In this document: positions 1 to 8,509 of the stretch, one piece after another | How the letters are laid out: every line of letters begins with the position of its first letter | Numbering within the stretch: position 1 is the stretch's first letter | Source: Athalassotoga saccharophila | Lineage (GTDB): Bacteria; Thermotogota; Thermotogae; Mesoaciditogales; Mesoaciditogaceae | Reading direction: 5' to 3' | Assembly: GCF_009936215.1 (NCBI RefSeq) | Contig: NZ_AP019551.1 | Location: forward strand, 954,708 to 1,018,707 | DNA: 64,000 nucleotides | Notes under the pieces: generated by a model | What the model was told of the DNA's origin: nothing | What the model saw: the letters and a program-made list of their open reading frames with translations, nothing else | The model's database searches: none | Program-made: the position numbers and the translations under genes

Positions 1-24
1 AGCGGCGGCTTCTACTTCAAATAT

Positions 25-100
25 TGGTGGGCCATACAGGATTCGAACCTGCGGCCTACTGATTAAGAGTCAGTTGCTCTACCAGCTGAGCTAATGGCCC
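25..100 (-). tRNA. tRNA-Lys (anticodon CTT), CCA encoded
   Basis: A complete 76-nt cloverleaf reads on the minus strand: acceptor GGGCCAT pairs with ATGGCCC, D stem GCTC/GAGC, anticodon stem ACTGA/TCAGT with loop CTCTTAA, T arm with TTCGAAT, discriminator A and encoded CCA at 25-27. The CTT anticodon decodes AAG lysine codons. It is transcribed from its own strong promoter, divergently from the membrane protein gene at 212. Confidence 0.97.
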
Positions 101-118
101 CGATTTTTACCAAAATGT

Positions 119-146
119 ATTATATCACATAATATCTTTTTGTCAA
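119..146 (-). promoter_or_regulatory. Sigma-70-type promoter of tRNA-Lys
   Basis: On the minus strand TTGACA (146-141) and TATAAT (124-119) are separated by 16 bp. Both are perfect consensus hexamers. The predicted start is near 112, about 12 nt before the mature tRNA 5' end. Confidence 0.85.
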
Positions 147-172
147 CACGTGGCTATTCATTTAGTTTTGTT

Positions 173-183
173 TGGTATATAAT
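173..183 (+). promoter_or_regulatory. Probable extended -10 promoter for the gene at 212
   Basis: TGG followed by TATATAAT gives an extended -10 element with a poor -35. A purine-rich ribosome site (GAGAGGAAG) lies directly before the ATG at 212. Confidence 0.5.
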
Positions 184-211
184 TGTTTAAAGTAGAGATC
201 GAGAGGAAGAA

Positions 212-1252
212 ATGAAACGTATAATCATATACATTATATTCCTTGGCGTGGTATCGTCAGTTACCTTGTATTTTTTAAGCACATTCAGCGGCGGGATAGA
301 GTGGTCAAAGGTCCTTAATTTCTTTTTTGGAAACGCATGGGGAAGTATAGGCATTTTAAGTTTGATGATCTCTTGGCTTATGGATACACTTATAACCTAT
401 CTCATGATCTTGAAAATAACTAATGTTAAGTTCTCACTTTTGAAATCCTTTAACATGTCTGTGATAGGAATCTTCTTCAACAAACTTTCACCGGCCTCAA
501 CTGGCGGAAGTGTTTTTCAAATAGCGTATCTCAAAAACAACGGAATAAATCTTGGAACTTCGATTTCTGTGACAGAACTTAGATACGTGGTAAAACAAAG
601 TGCGATGGTATTTTTGGCCGCTTTTGGATTTATAGACGCCATTCCCATCATAAGCAGAAATGAAGTCGTATTTATCCTATCGTTGATAGGTTTTTTGATT
701 TCCGTTGGAGGAATTTTGATCCTTGTACTTGCGAATATAAGTGTTAAATCAAGGAATTACATGATCAAAATAGTTAAATGGTTTATAAATCTTTTAAGGT
801 TCAGTAAAAGATTGAGTCCAAAAATTCCCGATCTGAATTCAAAGGTAGAAAAAGAATTTCAAAATTACACCGAGAGCCTTAGATTGATCTCGAGAAATTG
901 GAAGTTGGTTATAGCGGTCTTCTTTCTTGCATTAGTATCAGCACTTGCCCATCTTTTTTTGGCATTCGCGGCCGTTCAATCATTTGGAATTTTTGAAAAT
1001 ATCCCAAAGGGAATGATAGATGTTTTATCGCTTCAGGCGATAGCGACGATGGTGATCTTTTTTTCTCCAACGCCCGGATCTTCCGGCATCGCTGAAAGCG
1101 GATTTTTTCTTTTTTTCTCTACCTTAATACCGTCAAAATTTCTCGGGACCGTAACTCTCGAATGGAGAATTTTAAGTTACTTTGTCCCTCTTACGATAAG
1201 CGGAATAATATTTTTATCAATTTCTTTGTCGAGGATGGTGAAAAAAAGGTGA
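212..1252 (+). CDS. Lysylphosphatidylglycerol synthase/flippase-like integral membrane protein (UPF0104-type)
   Basis: This 346-residue protein has about eight hydrophobic segments. It carries two hallmarks of the LPG-synthase transmembrane/UPF0104 family: the early loop N-K-L-S-P-A-S-T-G-G near residues 90-99 and the late loop F-F-S-P-T-P-G-S-S-G-I-A-E-S near residue 285. Family members sit in the cytoplasmic membrane and are linked to moving or modifying lipids or lipid-linked sugars. Only the membrane domain is present, with no soluble synthase domain, so aminoacyl-lipid synthesis is not expected. The substrate is unknown. A second small membrane gene is translationally coupled at the 3' end. 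Confidence 0.8.
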   Translation: MKRIIIYIIFLGVVSSVTLYFLSTFSGGIEWSKVLNFFFGNAWGSIGILSLMISWLMDTLITYLMILKITNVKFSLLKSFNMSVIGIFFNKLSPASTGGSVFQIAYLKNNGINLGTSISVTELRYVVKQSAMVFLAAFGFIDAIPIISRNEVVFILSLIGFLISVGGILILVLANISVKSRNYMIKIVKWFINLLRFSKRLSPKIPDLNSKVEKEFQNYTESLRLISRNWKLVIAVFFLALVSALAHLFLAFAAVQSFGIFENIPKGMIDVLSLQAIATMVIFFSPTPGSSGIAESGFFLFFSTLIPSKFLGTVTLEWRILSYFVPLTISGIIFLSISLSRMVKKR

Positions 1253-1569
1253 GAATAATTTACTCTATTGTTATCCTTTTAGGAATAACGCTCGGATTCA
1301 TTTCTTTGTTAATGATTCCTAAATCTCCATTTGTACCGTTTAATTGGTACGGCCTTGTGATATTCATATCTGCGGGAATTTTCTTTGTCTTTTCTCTGAA
1401 ATTCCAAAAAATAGGACCTTATATCCTATTTTTTATAGGAATATTCGCGATGATAAACACTTACTTTTATTTCCGCCAATGCTCACAGATAAAGGGAATG
1501 GAACTTTTCGGAGGGTTTTTCATCTCTCTTGCGCCAATTTTTACCTCTAAAAAAACAAAAAAGGCGTGA
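1249..1569 (+). CDS. Small four-helix membrane protein of unknown function
   Basis: The chosen start is the GTG at 1249, which overlaps the upstream TGA (GTGA) and has a ribosome site (GAGGATGG) about ten bases before it. An earlier in-frame ATG at 1162 would add about 29 polar residues and a 91-nt overlap, so I rejected it. The resulting 106-residue protein has about four hydrophobic helices (starting V-R-I-I-Y-S-I-V) and a lysine-rich C-terminus (TSKKTKKA), which suggests a cytoplasmic tail. I do not recognise a family. The overlap suggests co-translation with the flippase-like protein, perhaps as a partner. Its stop codon lies inside the terminator palindrome. Confidence 0.7.
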   Translation: MRIIYSIVILLGITLGFISLLMIPKSPFVPFNWYGLVIFISAGIFFVFSLKFQKIGPYILFFIGIFAMINTYFYFRQCSQIKGMELFGGFFISLAPIFTSKKTKKA

Positions 1570-1582
1570 TCACGCCTTTTTT
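1557..1582. terminator. Bidirectional intrinsic terminator
   Basis: A perfect 26-bp palindrome: six A, GGCGTGA/TCACGCC, six T. A U-tract forms on either strand, so it can end both the 212-1569 unit and the convergent lipoprotein gene. Confidence 0.9.
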
Positions 1583-1594
1583 GTCTCGATGTCT

Positions 1595-4500
1595 TTAATA
1601 AATTACCTTTATTCCTCTACCTTCTAATTTGTTCACATTTGAGGCAAAGTCAGGTGATGAAGTAACCTGATTCCCGCTTATATCAACGATCGATCCGATC
1701 TTCAAATACATGTCATTTATTATTGCGTTCATTGAATTTATCTTGTTCGAAGAAAGATCAACTCTTAATAGGTATTTCATCGTTCCGAGAGGTGATGTAT
1801 CCGAGATTTTGTTTGAAGATAACTCTAATATCCATAGATCCGGTGCCGTCGAGACTATTGTGAAGTCAGACACGTCATTCGAATTGAGCATGAGCCATAT
1901 AAGATGAAGCATGCTGTTAAAGGAAGGCGTGTATTTGAGATTTATCCTGTTGAAGTTGAGATTAAGTATCTCGAGATTCGAAAGACTCAACAACGGAGAA
2001 ATGTCAGAAATGTTGTTTATTTCGAGATCAAGGAATTTTAAATTGTTAAGATTTTGCAACGGAGTAAGGTTGCTTATCATATTCGCTCCCGCATTTAACC
2101 ATTCGAGATTCTTCAAATTCGCCAGTGGACTTATATCCTTTATCATGTTCGAGTAAAGGAAGAGTTCTCTCAATCCAGTTAAACTTGCCAGGGGAGTTAT
2201 ATTCGTGAGTCTGTTAAAGCCGAGATCGAGAGATCTTAGAGATGAAAATTTGGACACAAAGGTTATTTGTGAACTGTCAAGGTTGAATCCGCTCATTCCA
2301 AGGTTGTGAAGTTGGGTCCAGTTCTCAATGAACTTCAATTGAGAGAAAGGAATCGGGTTATAACTTATATCGAGACTTAAAATAGATTGACCAAGGTCCT
2401 CTATCGGTGTTACATCGCTTATATGATTCGAACTTAAATCGAGAGATTCCAGATTCTTTAAGTTCTTTATCGCATTTATATTCTCGATATCATTCGAGGA
2501 GAGATTAAGCATTTTCAAAGAGGTAAGAGAGGCAAGAGGTGTTATGTCTGAAATTTCGTTGTGTGAAAGATCGAGACTTATCAAAGAAGTCATGGTCGAA
2601 AGAGCGCTTATATCCTTTATATGGTTGTAACTGAGATCGATCGATTTTAATTTTAATCCCTTCAAAGGTGATATATCGCTTATGTTGTTTCCAACAAGAT
2701 CAAGCGTTGCAAGATTGGTCAGATACTCTATTCCATCAAGGTTAGAAAGCATATTAGAATTCGAAGGCCAGTTATTCTTTATTTCAGTTATTTTCGAAAG
2801 TTCTGATTCGTAAAGAGGTCCTTCGGGAATATTGAGAATTGATCTGACTATGGATTCAAGTTGAGGATTGTTAAAAGTTACCTGCTTTCCCATGTTAACG
2901 GTGAAGGTAGCAACTTTTGAGGCTGTTGAAAGACCGCTTGCATTGCTTGTAACGACTATCCATGAATAGATTCCGGTGGGTAACTTTCCGAGATCAAGAT
3001 GTGTCTGCGTTGAGGATCCTATCTTTTTTATCCATTCGCCCATTCTTTCAAGGTAAAGTTCGTAAGTTCCGCCCGTAGATTCCCACGTCATTGTTACTTG
3101 AGTTGAGGTCGAAAGATCGGTTACTTTCGGTGAAATGGGAATGGCCGGAGATGGGTTGTATTCGAATTTTCCTATATCAGGCTTGATTACGGTCAGGGCC
3201 GATATGAATTTCCAAAGGTTATTTTCGTTAAGGTAATTTTCGAGTTTTATCATTCCAAGATTTCTGGCAAAGTAAAATTCTCTCTTAAGGTTATTGAGTA
3301 TCAAATCGACCTTTAGAACATCGTTGTACGTTTTGGTGCCAACAGAGAGAGAAAGGTAAGAAGAACTTCTCTCGTAAGAGGTACCCTGTGGGGACTTTAA
3401 AATGGCAGTGCCAGTTGCGTTTCCGATATTAGCGTTGTCTATCAAAGGTATTCCCCTGTAAAAGACAGTGGATCCAGCCTTCGTAACTTCAAATGAAAGG
3501 CTTTCCATCTGGCGCGGTTCTCCTTTGTAAGCCTGAGGAATAAGAATTTCATAATTGACGATAGTGGCATTCGTACTCGAAACTGTCAATCGAGACATTA
3601 TATCTTCTTTGATCGTGAAAGATGAAGAATTGGTTTGCTTTCCAAGGTTAAACCAGTGAGAATTGAAGAAATCTTCAAAAGCCCTTTGGACTGGATTAAT
3701 GGAAAGAGTATCAACAAGCGGGACTCCCGCCGAGATCTCAACTTGGTTGACCTGTTCTTTAAGAGGAAAGTAAGATCCAAATGCGCTCGTCATCTGAGAG
3801 ACTATATTCGAAAAGTCAGAATATCCCCATTTGTTGAATGCTCTTAACTTGAAAGTGTAGAGTGTTGATGATAAAAGATTCGTTGCCATGTAAGTTGTCA
3901 GAGAGGCAGGAAGGGTCTTTACAACGGAGGATTGGTTAGTGGACTGGTAGATTTCAAGTCCAGTTATATTTTTTGGATTCTTCCAAGAAAGGTTTATCGA
4001 GTTAGTAGAAAAATCCGTAACGCTCAAATTCGATGGTGGGAGTGGAGGAAGTCCATTGGTCATTTGAACAACAACGTTAGAAAATTGGGAATTTCCTCCC
4101 TTGTTCGATGCAATGATTTTGTAAGAGTAAGTGGTCTCGGGAGTAAGATTTTTGTCTGAATAATTGGAAATGTTTCCCTGCAATGTAGTTAATTGTGCAA
4201 ATGCACTATTCTTGATTGCCCTGTAAATGGTGAAATTATCGACTTTTTGACTTTCAGACCAGGAAAGGGAGATTGTATTCGTTGAAAAATTCGTTACGTT
4301 AAGTACCGGAGCCTGAGGGGGAAGCATCAAAGTCGTTGCAGAAGCAACGTTGGAAGGATTTGAAAGGCCGTACTGATTCTTTGCCTTTACCTGATAGAAA
4401 TACGTTGTTGAAGGATTAAGGCCTTTGTCCGTGTAACTCGTAGACTGTACGGTTGCCACTTCGGCAAAATTCCCGTTAGACAAACTTCTGTAAACGACAA

Positions 4501-4666
4501 AAGTCTTTGCCGTGCTATTCCACGTTAATTGAATCGAATTAGAACTCAATGCAGTTGCACTTAGATCTTTTGGTGCAGGTGCAACGAACATGGCACAACC
4601 TGCCAAAATCATAGCAATGGCAAGGACCGAAACTAATATTGCACCCCACAAACTTACCCTTTTCAA
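1595..4666 (-). CDS. Secreted lipoprotein with fibronectin type III repeats and an internalin-type leucine-rich repeat domain
   Basis: The protein has 1023 residues. Start: TTG at 4666 with ribosome site GGGGAGG about seven bases upstream; no better start is seen. A lipoprotein signal peptide ends in lipobox L-A-G-C (Cys24). Three Fn3-like domains follow at about 30-115, 117-205 and 209-297, with alternating patterns such as S-I-x-L-x-W and T-x-Y-x-Y-x-V-x-A. About 300-510 is an unrecognised domain. A fourth Fn3-like unit lies near 515-590. The C-terminal ~400 residues hold about 16-18 leucine-rich repeats of 22 residues of the form L-x-x-L-x-L-x-x-N-x-I-x-D-I-S-P-L. Such proteins sit outside the cytoplasmic membrane and bind proteins or glycans. 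The ligand is unknown. Confidence 0.85.
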   Translation of the reverse strand: MKRVSLWGAILVSVLAIAMILAGCAMFVAPAPKDLSATALSSNSIQLTWNSTAKTFVVYRSLSNGNFAEVATVQSTSYTDKGLNPSTTYFYQVKAKNQYGLSNPSNVASATTLMLPPQAPVLNVTNFSTNTISLSWSESQKVDNFTIYRAIKNSAFAQLTTLQGNISNYSDKNLTPETTYSYKIIASNKGGNSQFSNVVVQMTNGLPPLPPSNLSVTDFSTNSINLSWKNPKNITGLEIYQSTNQSSVVKTLPASLTTYMATNLLSSTLYTFKLRAFNKWGYSDFSNIVSQMTSAFGSYFPLKEQVNQVEISAGVPLVDTLSINPVQRAFEDFFNSHWFNLGKQTNSSSFTIKEDIMSRLTVSSTNATIVNYEILIPQAYKGEPRQMESLSFEVTKAGSTVFYRGIPLIDNANIGNATGTAILKSPQGTSYERSSSYLSLSVGTKTYNDVLKVDLILNNLKREFYFARNLGMIKLENYLNENNLWKFISALTVIKPDIGKFEYNPSPAIPISPKVTDLSTSTQVTMTWESTGGTYELYLERMGEWIKKIGSSTQTHLDLGKLPTGIYSWIVVTSNASGLSTASKVATFTVNMGKQVTFNNPQLESIVRSILNIPEGPLYESELSKITEIKNNWPSNSNMLSNLDGIEYLTNLATLDLVGNNISDISPLKGLKLKSIDLSYNHIKDISALSTMTSLISLDLSHNEISDITPLASLTSLKMLNLSSNDIENINAIKNLKNLESLDLSSNHISDVTPIEDLGQSILSLDISYNPIPFSQLKFIENWTQLHNLGMSGFNLDSSQITFVSKFSSLRSLDLGFNRLTNITPLASLTGLRELFLYSNMIKDISPLANLKNLEWLNAGANMISNLTPLQNLNNLKFLDLEINNISDISPLLSLSNLEILNLNFNRINLKYTPSFNSMLHLIWLMLNSNDVSDFTIVSTAPDLWILELSSNKISDTSPLGTMKYLLRVDLSSNKINSMNAIINDMYLKIGSIVDISGNQVTSSPDFASNVNKLEGRGIKVIY

Positions 4667-4698
4667 TTTGATTCCTCCCCGGTCTTAGAATTCAAATT

Positions 4699-4727
4699 AT
4701 TCTATCATTTTTAAGGAAAATAGTCAA
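4699..4727 (-). promoter_or_regulatory. Promoter of the Fn3/LRR lipoprotein gene
   Basis: Minus strand TTGACT (4727-4722), 17-bp spacer, TAGAAT (4704-4699). The gene thus has its own promoter rather than depending on aro read-through. Confidence 0.75.
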
Positions 4728-4733
4728 ATACCA

Positions 4734-4760
4734 GATCAAAGATCTGAAAGATCTTTGATC
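4734..4760. terminator. Perfect 12-bp dyad across the aroKB stop codon
   Basis: GATCAAAGATCT, three-base loop, AGATCTTTGATC. The stem lies within the last codons and stop of aroKB. No U-tract follows on the minus strand, so it may be a weak terminator, an RNA-stabilising hairpin or a protein-binding dyad. Confidence 0.5.
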
Positions 4761-6178
4761 CAGATCTTTTCAAGGCGGGATCGACCTATCTCTTCAAGGA
4801 CGGGAATTATCAAAAAATCATTTTCTCTTTTTTTATCAGATTTTATCCAACTTTTCCAATTCGGGACCTCTTCGATCTTCAAATCAAGTGCGTCTAAGAA
4901 ATTCCTTATTCTTTGATTGAAGGCGGGAGAAAAAAGTTTCGATTCAATTATCATTCCCAAAGCGACGGCCCTTCCATGAGATATAGCGTTATTCGAGGCG
5001 CTTTCTATGCCATGGCCGACGGTATGACCGAAATTAAGAATGTGCCTTAATTCTTTGTCTTGAGGATCTTTAAATGTTATTTCGAGTTTATCCATGACAG
5101 ATCTTCTTATTATTTCATCAATAACCCTTAGATTTTTCAATTTTATCTTTTCAACTTTCTCTTCCATGTATTCAAAGAGAACTTTATCGTACACTATTCC
5201 GATCTTTGCGCTTTCGACGATTCCTTCCATGAATCTTTCATATTCGAGGCTTAACGCGTAAATTGGATCTATCAAAACGTCCGGTTTCCCAAATGATCCT
5301 ATCAAATTCTTTACTCCATTGAAGTTTATCGCGAATTTGCCTCCTACAGAGGCATCGACCATCCCCAAAAATGTTGTTGGAATAAGTTCAAAATTCATAC
5401 CTCTCATATAAGTTATACATGCGAATCCGGCCATATCTGTCAGGGTACCTCCCCCTGCAATTCTAACTTTAGAATTCCTGTTCAATTCCTTCGAATGAAA
5501 AAGATTCCAAATTCTTTGAACGTGTTGTAAATCTTTTGCGCCCTCACCATCGTCAAATTCGATTCCATCGAAGTCCCATATATTTTTGAAATTCTTTGAA
5601 ACAATCGAAAGATCAACCCCGTCCAATTTTTTGCCATGAAAAATTTCAACGTGCTGGTAAAGATCGAATTCGTCTATTTTCTCAAAGCCAACCAATTTGG
5701 CAACTATCTTTGCCATGATCTCTTCAACGTCGTGATAATTTGCATCAATGATCTCGAAATTCTCATAAATTGCCTTACGCCTTTCGAATCTTTTAAGAAA
5801 TCCTTCTTTTCCCTCCTTCACAAGAGGTCTGTCGCTTTGACTCACTCTTTTCCAGAGGATTTCGGGATCGACTTTGAGATAAAAGGTCTTCATGCTTTTT
5901 AGAATTTCAAGATTTTTCCTATTCTCTACGATCCCTCCTCCGGTTGAGATAACGATTCCTTCTTTTTTAGATACATCTTCTAAGATCTTTGTTTCTTGGG
6001 ATCTGAAATTTTCTTCTCCGTACCTTTTAAAATAATCTTCAATCTTTCCGTTAACCCTTTCAAATTCCGAATCAAGATCAACGTATTCCATCCCCAAAAC
6101 CTGCGCGATTCTTTTTCCAACGGTGCTCTTGCCACAGCCCATCATTCCAACAAGGGCTATTCTATTTTTGAAATTCAT
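4736..6178 (-). CDS. aroKB: Bifunctional shikimate kinase / 3-dehydroquinate synthase
   Basis: This 480-residue fusion carries out two shikimate-pathway steps. The N-terminal ~165 residues are shikimate kinase, with P-loop G-M-M-G-C-G-K-S-T at 11-19 and the shikimate-site S-T-G-G-G. The C-terminal part is the NAD- and zinc-dependent 3-dehydroquinate synthase: G-G-G-T-L-T-D near 243, the P-T-T-F-L-G-M-V-D-A-S-V-G-G-K motif, and metal ligands in H-I-L-N-F-G-H-T-V-G-H and S-H-G-R-A. The kinase-synthase order of the fusion is known from Thermotoga. It is the last gene of aroF-A-C-KB and overlaps aroC by 17 nt. aroE and aroD/aroQ are not in the window. Confidence 0.96.
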   Translation of the reverse strand: MNFKNRIALVGMMGCGKSTVGKRIAQVLGMEYVDLDSEFERVNGKIEDYFKRYGEENFRSQETKILEDVSKKEGIVISTGGGIVENRKNLEILKSMKTFYLKVDPEILWKRVSQSDRPLVKEGKEGFLKRFERRKAIYENFEIIDANYHDVEEIMAKIVAKLVGFEKIDEFDLYQHVEIFHGKKLDGVDLSIVSKNFKNIWDFDGIEFDDGEGAKDLQHVQRIWNLFHSKELNRNSKVRIAGGGTLTDMAGFACITYMRGMNFELIPTTFLGMVDASVGGKFAINFNGVKNLIGSFGKPDVLIDPIYALSLEYERFMEGIVESAKIGIVYDKVLFEYMEEKVEKIKLKNLRVIDEIIRRSVMDKLEITFKDPQDKELRHILNFGHTVGHGIESASNNAISHGRAVALGMIIESKLFSPAFNQRIRNFLDALDLKIEEVPNWKSWIKSDKKRENDFLIIPVLEEIGRSRLEKIWIKDLSDL

Positions 6179-7259
6179 CTATTCTCCTCCTGTAAGAAGA
6201 AAAATTGCCCTTTAGGTCTTCAAATGTAAATCCGCCAAATGAATCGATCAACTCATTCATAACGGCTGTCGCCACAACGGCCGTTGCGACGATGACAATG
6301 GCTCCAACAACGCATGTATCGGATCTTACGTAAGTTGTCTCACTCTCTTTCATGGTATCAAGGTCAACACTTTTAACGCCCTTTTTTTGAGTTGAAATGG
6401 GTTTGGCTATTAGATGAATGACGATATCCTGACCGTTTGTCATTCCTCCTTCTATTCCTCCGGCGTGATTTGTTTTTCTTCTTAATCCTTCGAAGATACT
6501 GTCTACTCCTTCATATCCCTTAACCTTCCATATATCCTCATCTCCAAAAATAACTCCCTTTACAGATGGAATATCAAAAAGCGCCCTGCCGATAACAGAT
6601 GTCAACCTTCTTTGTCTTTGCGTAAAAGTTCCTATTCCGGCGGGCATTCCCTTGACAATGACTGTAACCTTGCCACCAAGCGTGTACCCACCTTTGTAAG
6701 CCTCATTTATCATCTCGATCATCTTTTCTTCGGCCTTCTTATCGGGACATAACAATGGATGTTTACCTATCTCTGGCTCGTTATCGGCCATCAAATTCGT
6801 TTCTATCCCTCCAATGCCCTTTGTAAACCCGTAGACCTTTATCCCCAGACTCTCAAGGAATTGGCTGGCGAATTCGCCAATTGCGACATCCATTACAGTT
6901 CTTCTTGCGCTTGCCCTTTCGGTTATAATTCTTGTATCGTCAAAGTCGAATTTCATCATGCCTCCAAGATCGGCATGACCGGGTCGCGGTATAGAGGTTC
7001 TCTCATTTGGGGGCGTTAACGATCTGTTTGGTATAAAAAAAGTTATCGGTGATCCGGTAGTTTCTCCATTCCATAAACCTGTCTTTATCTCGACCTTGTC
7101 ATCTTCTATTTTCATTCTATCCCCACGACCGAAAACGGATTGCCTTAGCCTCAATCTGCTGTTTATCCTTTCAACGTCTATCTTAAAATGAGATGGGAAT
7201 CCCTCAATTATTCCGTAAAAACCATATCCGTGAGATTCTCCAGAGGTCATTATTTTCAT
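6162..7259 (-). CDS. aroC: Chorismate synthase
   Basis: The 365-residue protein matches the family length. It converts 5-enolpyruvylshikimate 3-phosphate to chorismate using reduced flavin. Signatures are G-E-S-H-G near the N-terminus, R-P-G-H-A-D-L-G and R-A-S-A-R-R-T (FMN and substrate binding), and the G-G-I-E-G-G-M-T-N-G segment. It overlaps aroA by 4 nt and aroKB by 17 nt, so translation is probably coupled through the whole aro operon. Confidence 0.97.
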   Translation of the reverse strand: MKIMTSGESHGYGFYGIIEGFPSHFKIDVERINSRLRLRQSVFGRGDRMKIEDDKVEIKTGLWNGETTGSPITFFIPNRSLTPPNERTSIPRPGHADLGGMMKFDFDDTRIITERASARRTVMDVAIGEFASQFLESLGIKVYGFTKGIGGIETNLMADNEPEIGKHPLLCPDKKAEEKMIEMINEAYKGGYTLGGKVTVIVKGMPAGIGTFTQRQRRLTSVIGRALFDIPSVKGVIFGDEDIWKVKGYEGVDSIFEGLRRKTNHAGGIEGGMTNGQDIVIHLIAKPISTQKKGVKSVDLDTMKESETTYVRSDTCVVGAIVIVATAVVATAVMNELIDSFGGFTFEDLKGNFSSYRRRIDEFQK

Positions 7260-8509
7260 CTTTCCACCTTCTCCAAATCTTCAAAAAATGACGGATAACT
7301 TATCGAAACCACTTTTGGATCTGTCAGTTCAACGCCATTTCCGCATAATCCCGCAATGGCTGCCATCATCGCTATTCTATGATCACCGTAAGGATCTATC
7401 TTGGCACCTTCTAATTTGGATCCTTCAACTTCAAACCCATCTTCAAATTCTTCTATATGAACGCCCATCTTGGAGAGAACGGAAACTATGGCCTTTATTC
7501 TGTCTGACTCTTTCTTTCTTAACTCAGACGCGCCCCTTACCACTGTTCTACCCTTTGCAAATACTCCCAAAAGGGCAATAAGAGGTATTTCGTCTATAAC
7601 AGACGGGATCTCTTCGTCAAGTACTTCGGTCCCCTCCAAATTAGAACTTTCGACGTGCAAGTCTCCGTAAGGCTCAAAATCGTTTTTAACGTTTCTTATT
7701 TCAATCTTTGCCCCCATTCTTTTTAAGACATTTAAAAATCCAGTCCTCGTTTCATTCAATCCAACATCTTTTATATCCAAAATGGCATTTCGATGACACA
7801 CGCCTAACGTTACAAAAAAGGCGGCCGAAGAAAAATCTCCGACAACCCTTGATTTGAATGATGGGATTATCGAAGGTTTTATCTCTATCAAATTTCCCTT
7901 CTTTATAGTTATTCCGAAGGCATTCAAAAATCTCTCGGTATGATCTCGGCTTGTAATTGGCTCTGTATAAGTTGAAACTCCATCACCGGCAGTCGCAGCG
8001 ATTATAAATGCACTTTTGACTTGGGCACTTGCGACCTTTGATCTGTAATTCGCGTGTTTTACGATGCCACCTCTTACGGAAATTGGAAGATTAGACGCTT
8101 CATTCCTTCCATCAAAGATCGATCCAAGCAGGGATAAAGGCTCTACAACTCTATCCATAGGTCTCGAAGAAAGAGATTCGTCTCCGTATATCACGGAAAA
8201 TAAAGGAAGTCTCGAAAGAAAACCAAGTCCCAATCTTGCCGTTGTTCCAGAGTTTCCGCAGAATATCGGCGAAATTGGCTCCGAAATTTTTTCCATTCGT
8301 ATAGAGAGTTTTCCTTTATTGTATTCAACGTCTGATCCAACGTTTTTGACAAGATCTAAAGTTCTCAAAGTATCATCGGCCATCAAAGGATTTTCGATCT
8401 CGCATCTGTCTTTCGCCATGGCGGCAAAGAAGATCATCCTGTGCGTTATAGATTTATCAGGCGGGACTTTGATCTCTCCCCTTATACTTTTTGCAGGCTG
8501 TATTTTCAT
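7256..8509 (-). CDS. aroA: 3-phosphoshikimate 1-carboxyvinyltransferase (EPSP synthase)
   Basis: The protein has 417 residues, typical for the family. It joins phosphoenolpyruvate to shikimate 3-phosphate. Visible motifs are P-P-D-K-S-I-T-H-R at residues 16-24 (phosphate and PEP binding), G-N-S-G-T-T-A-R-L near 83 (PEP loop), the R-D-H-T-E-R segment, L-R-x-K-E-S-D-R-I near 340, and D-P-Y-G-D-H-R-I-A-M near 375. It overlaps both neighbours by 4 nt (aroF upstream, aroC downstream). Confidence 0.97.
   Translation of the reverse strand: MKIQPAKSIRGEIKVPPDKSITHRMIFFAAMAKDRCEIENPLMADDTLRTLDLVKNVGSDVEYNKGKLSIRMEKISEPISPIFCGNSGTTARLGLGFLSRLPLFSVIYGDESLSSRPMDRVVEPLSLLGSIFDGRNEASNLPISVRGGIVKHANYRSKVASAQVKSAFIIAATAGDGVSTYTEPITSRDHTERFLNAFGITIKKGNLIEIKPSIIPSFKSRVVGDFSSAAFFVTLGVCHRNAILDIKDVGLNETRTGFLNVLKRMGAKIEIRNVKNDFEPYGDLHVESSNLEGTEVLDEEIPSVIDEIPLIALLGVFAKGRTVVRGASELRKKESDRIKAIVSVLSKMGVHIEEFEDGFEVEGSKLEGAKIDPYGDHRIAMMAAIAGLCGNGVELTDPKVVSISYPSFFEDLEKVER

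Noticed and set aside
1162-1248. Upstream start (ATG 1162) for the small membrane protein
   Set aside because: It would overlap the flippase-like gene by 91 nt and add a polar stretch. The GTG at 1249 has a ribosome site and the usual GTGA coupling.
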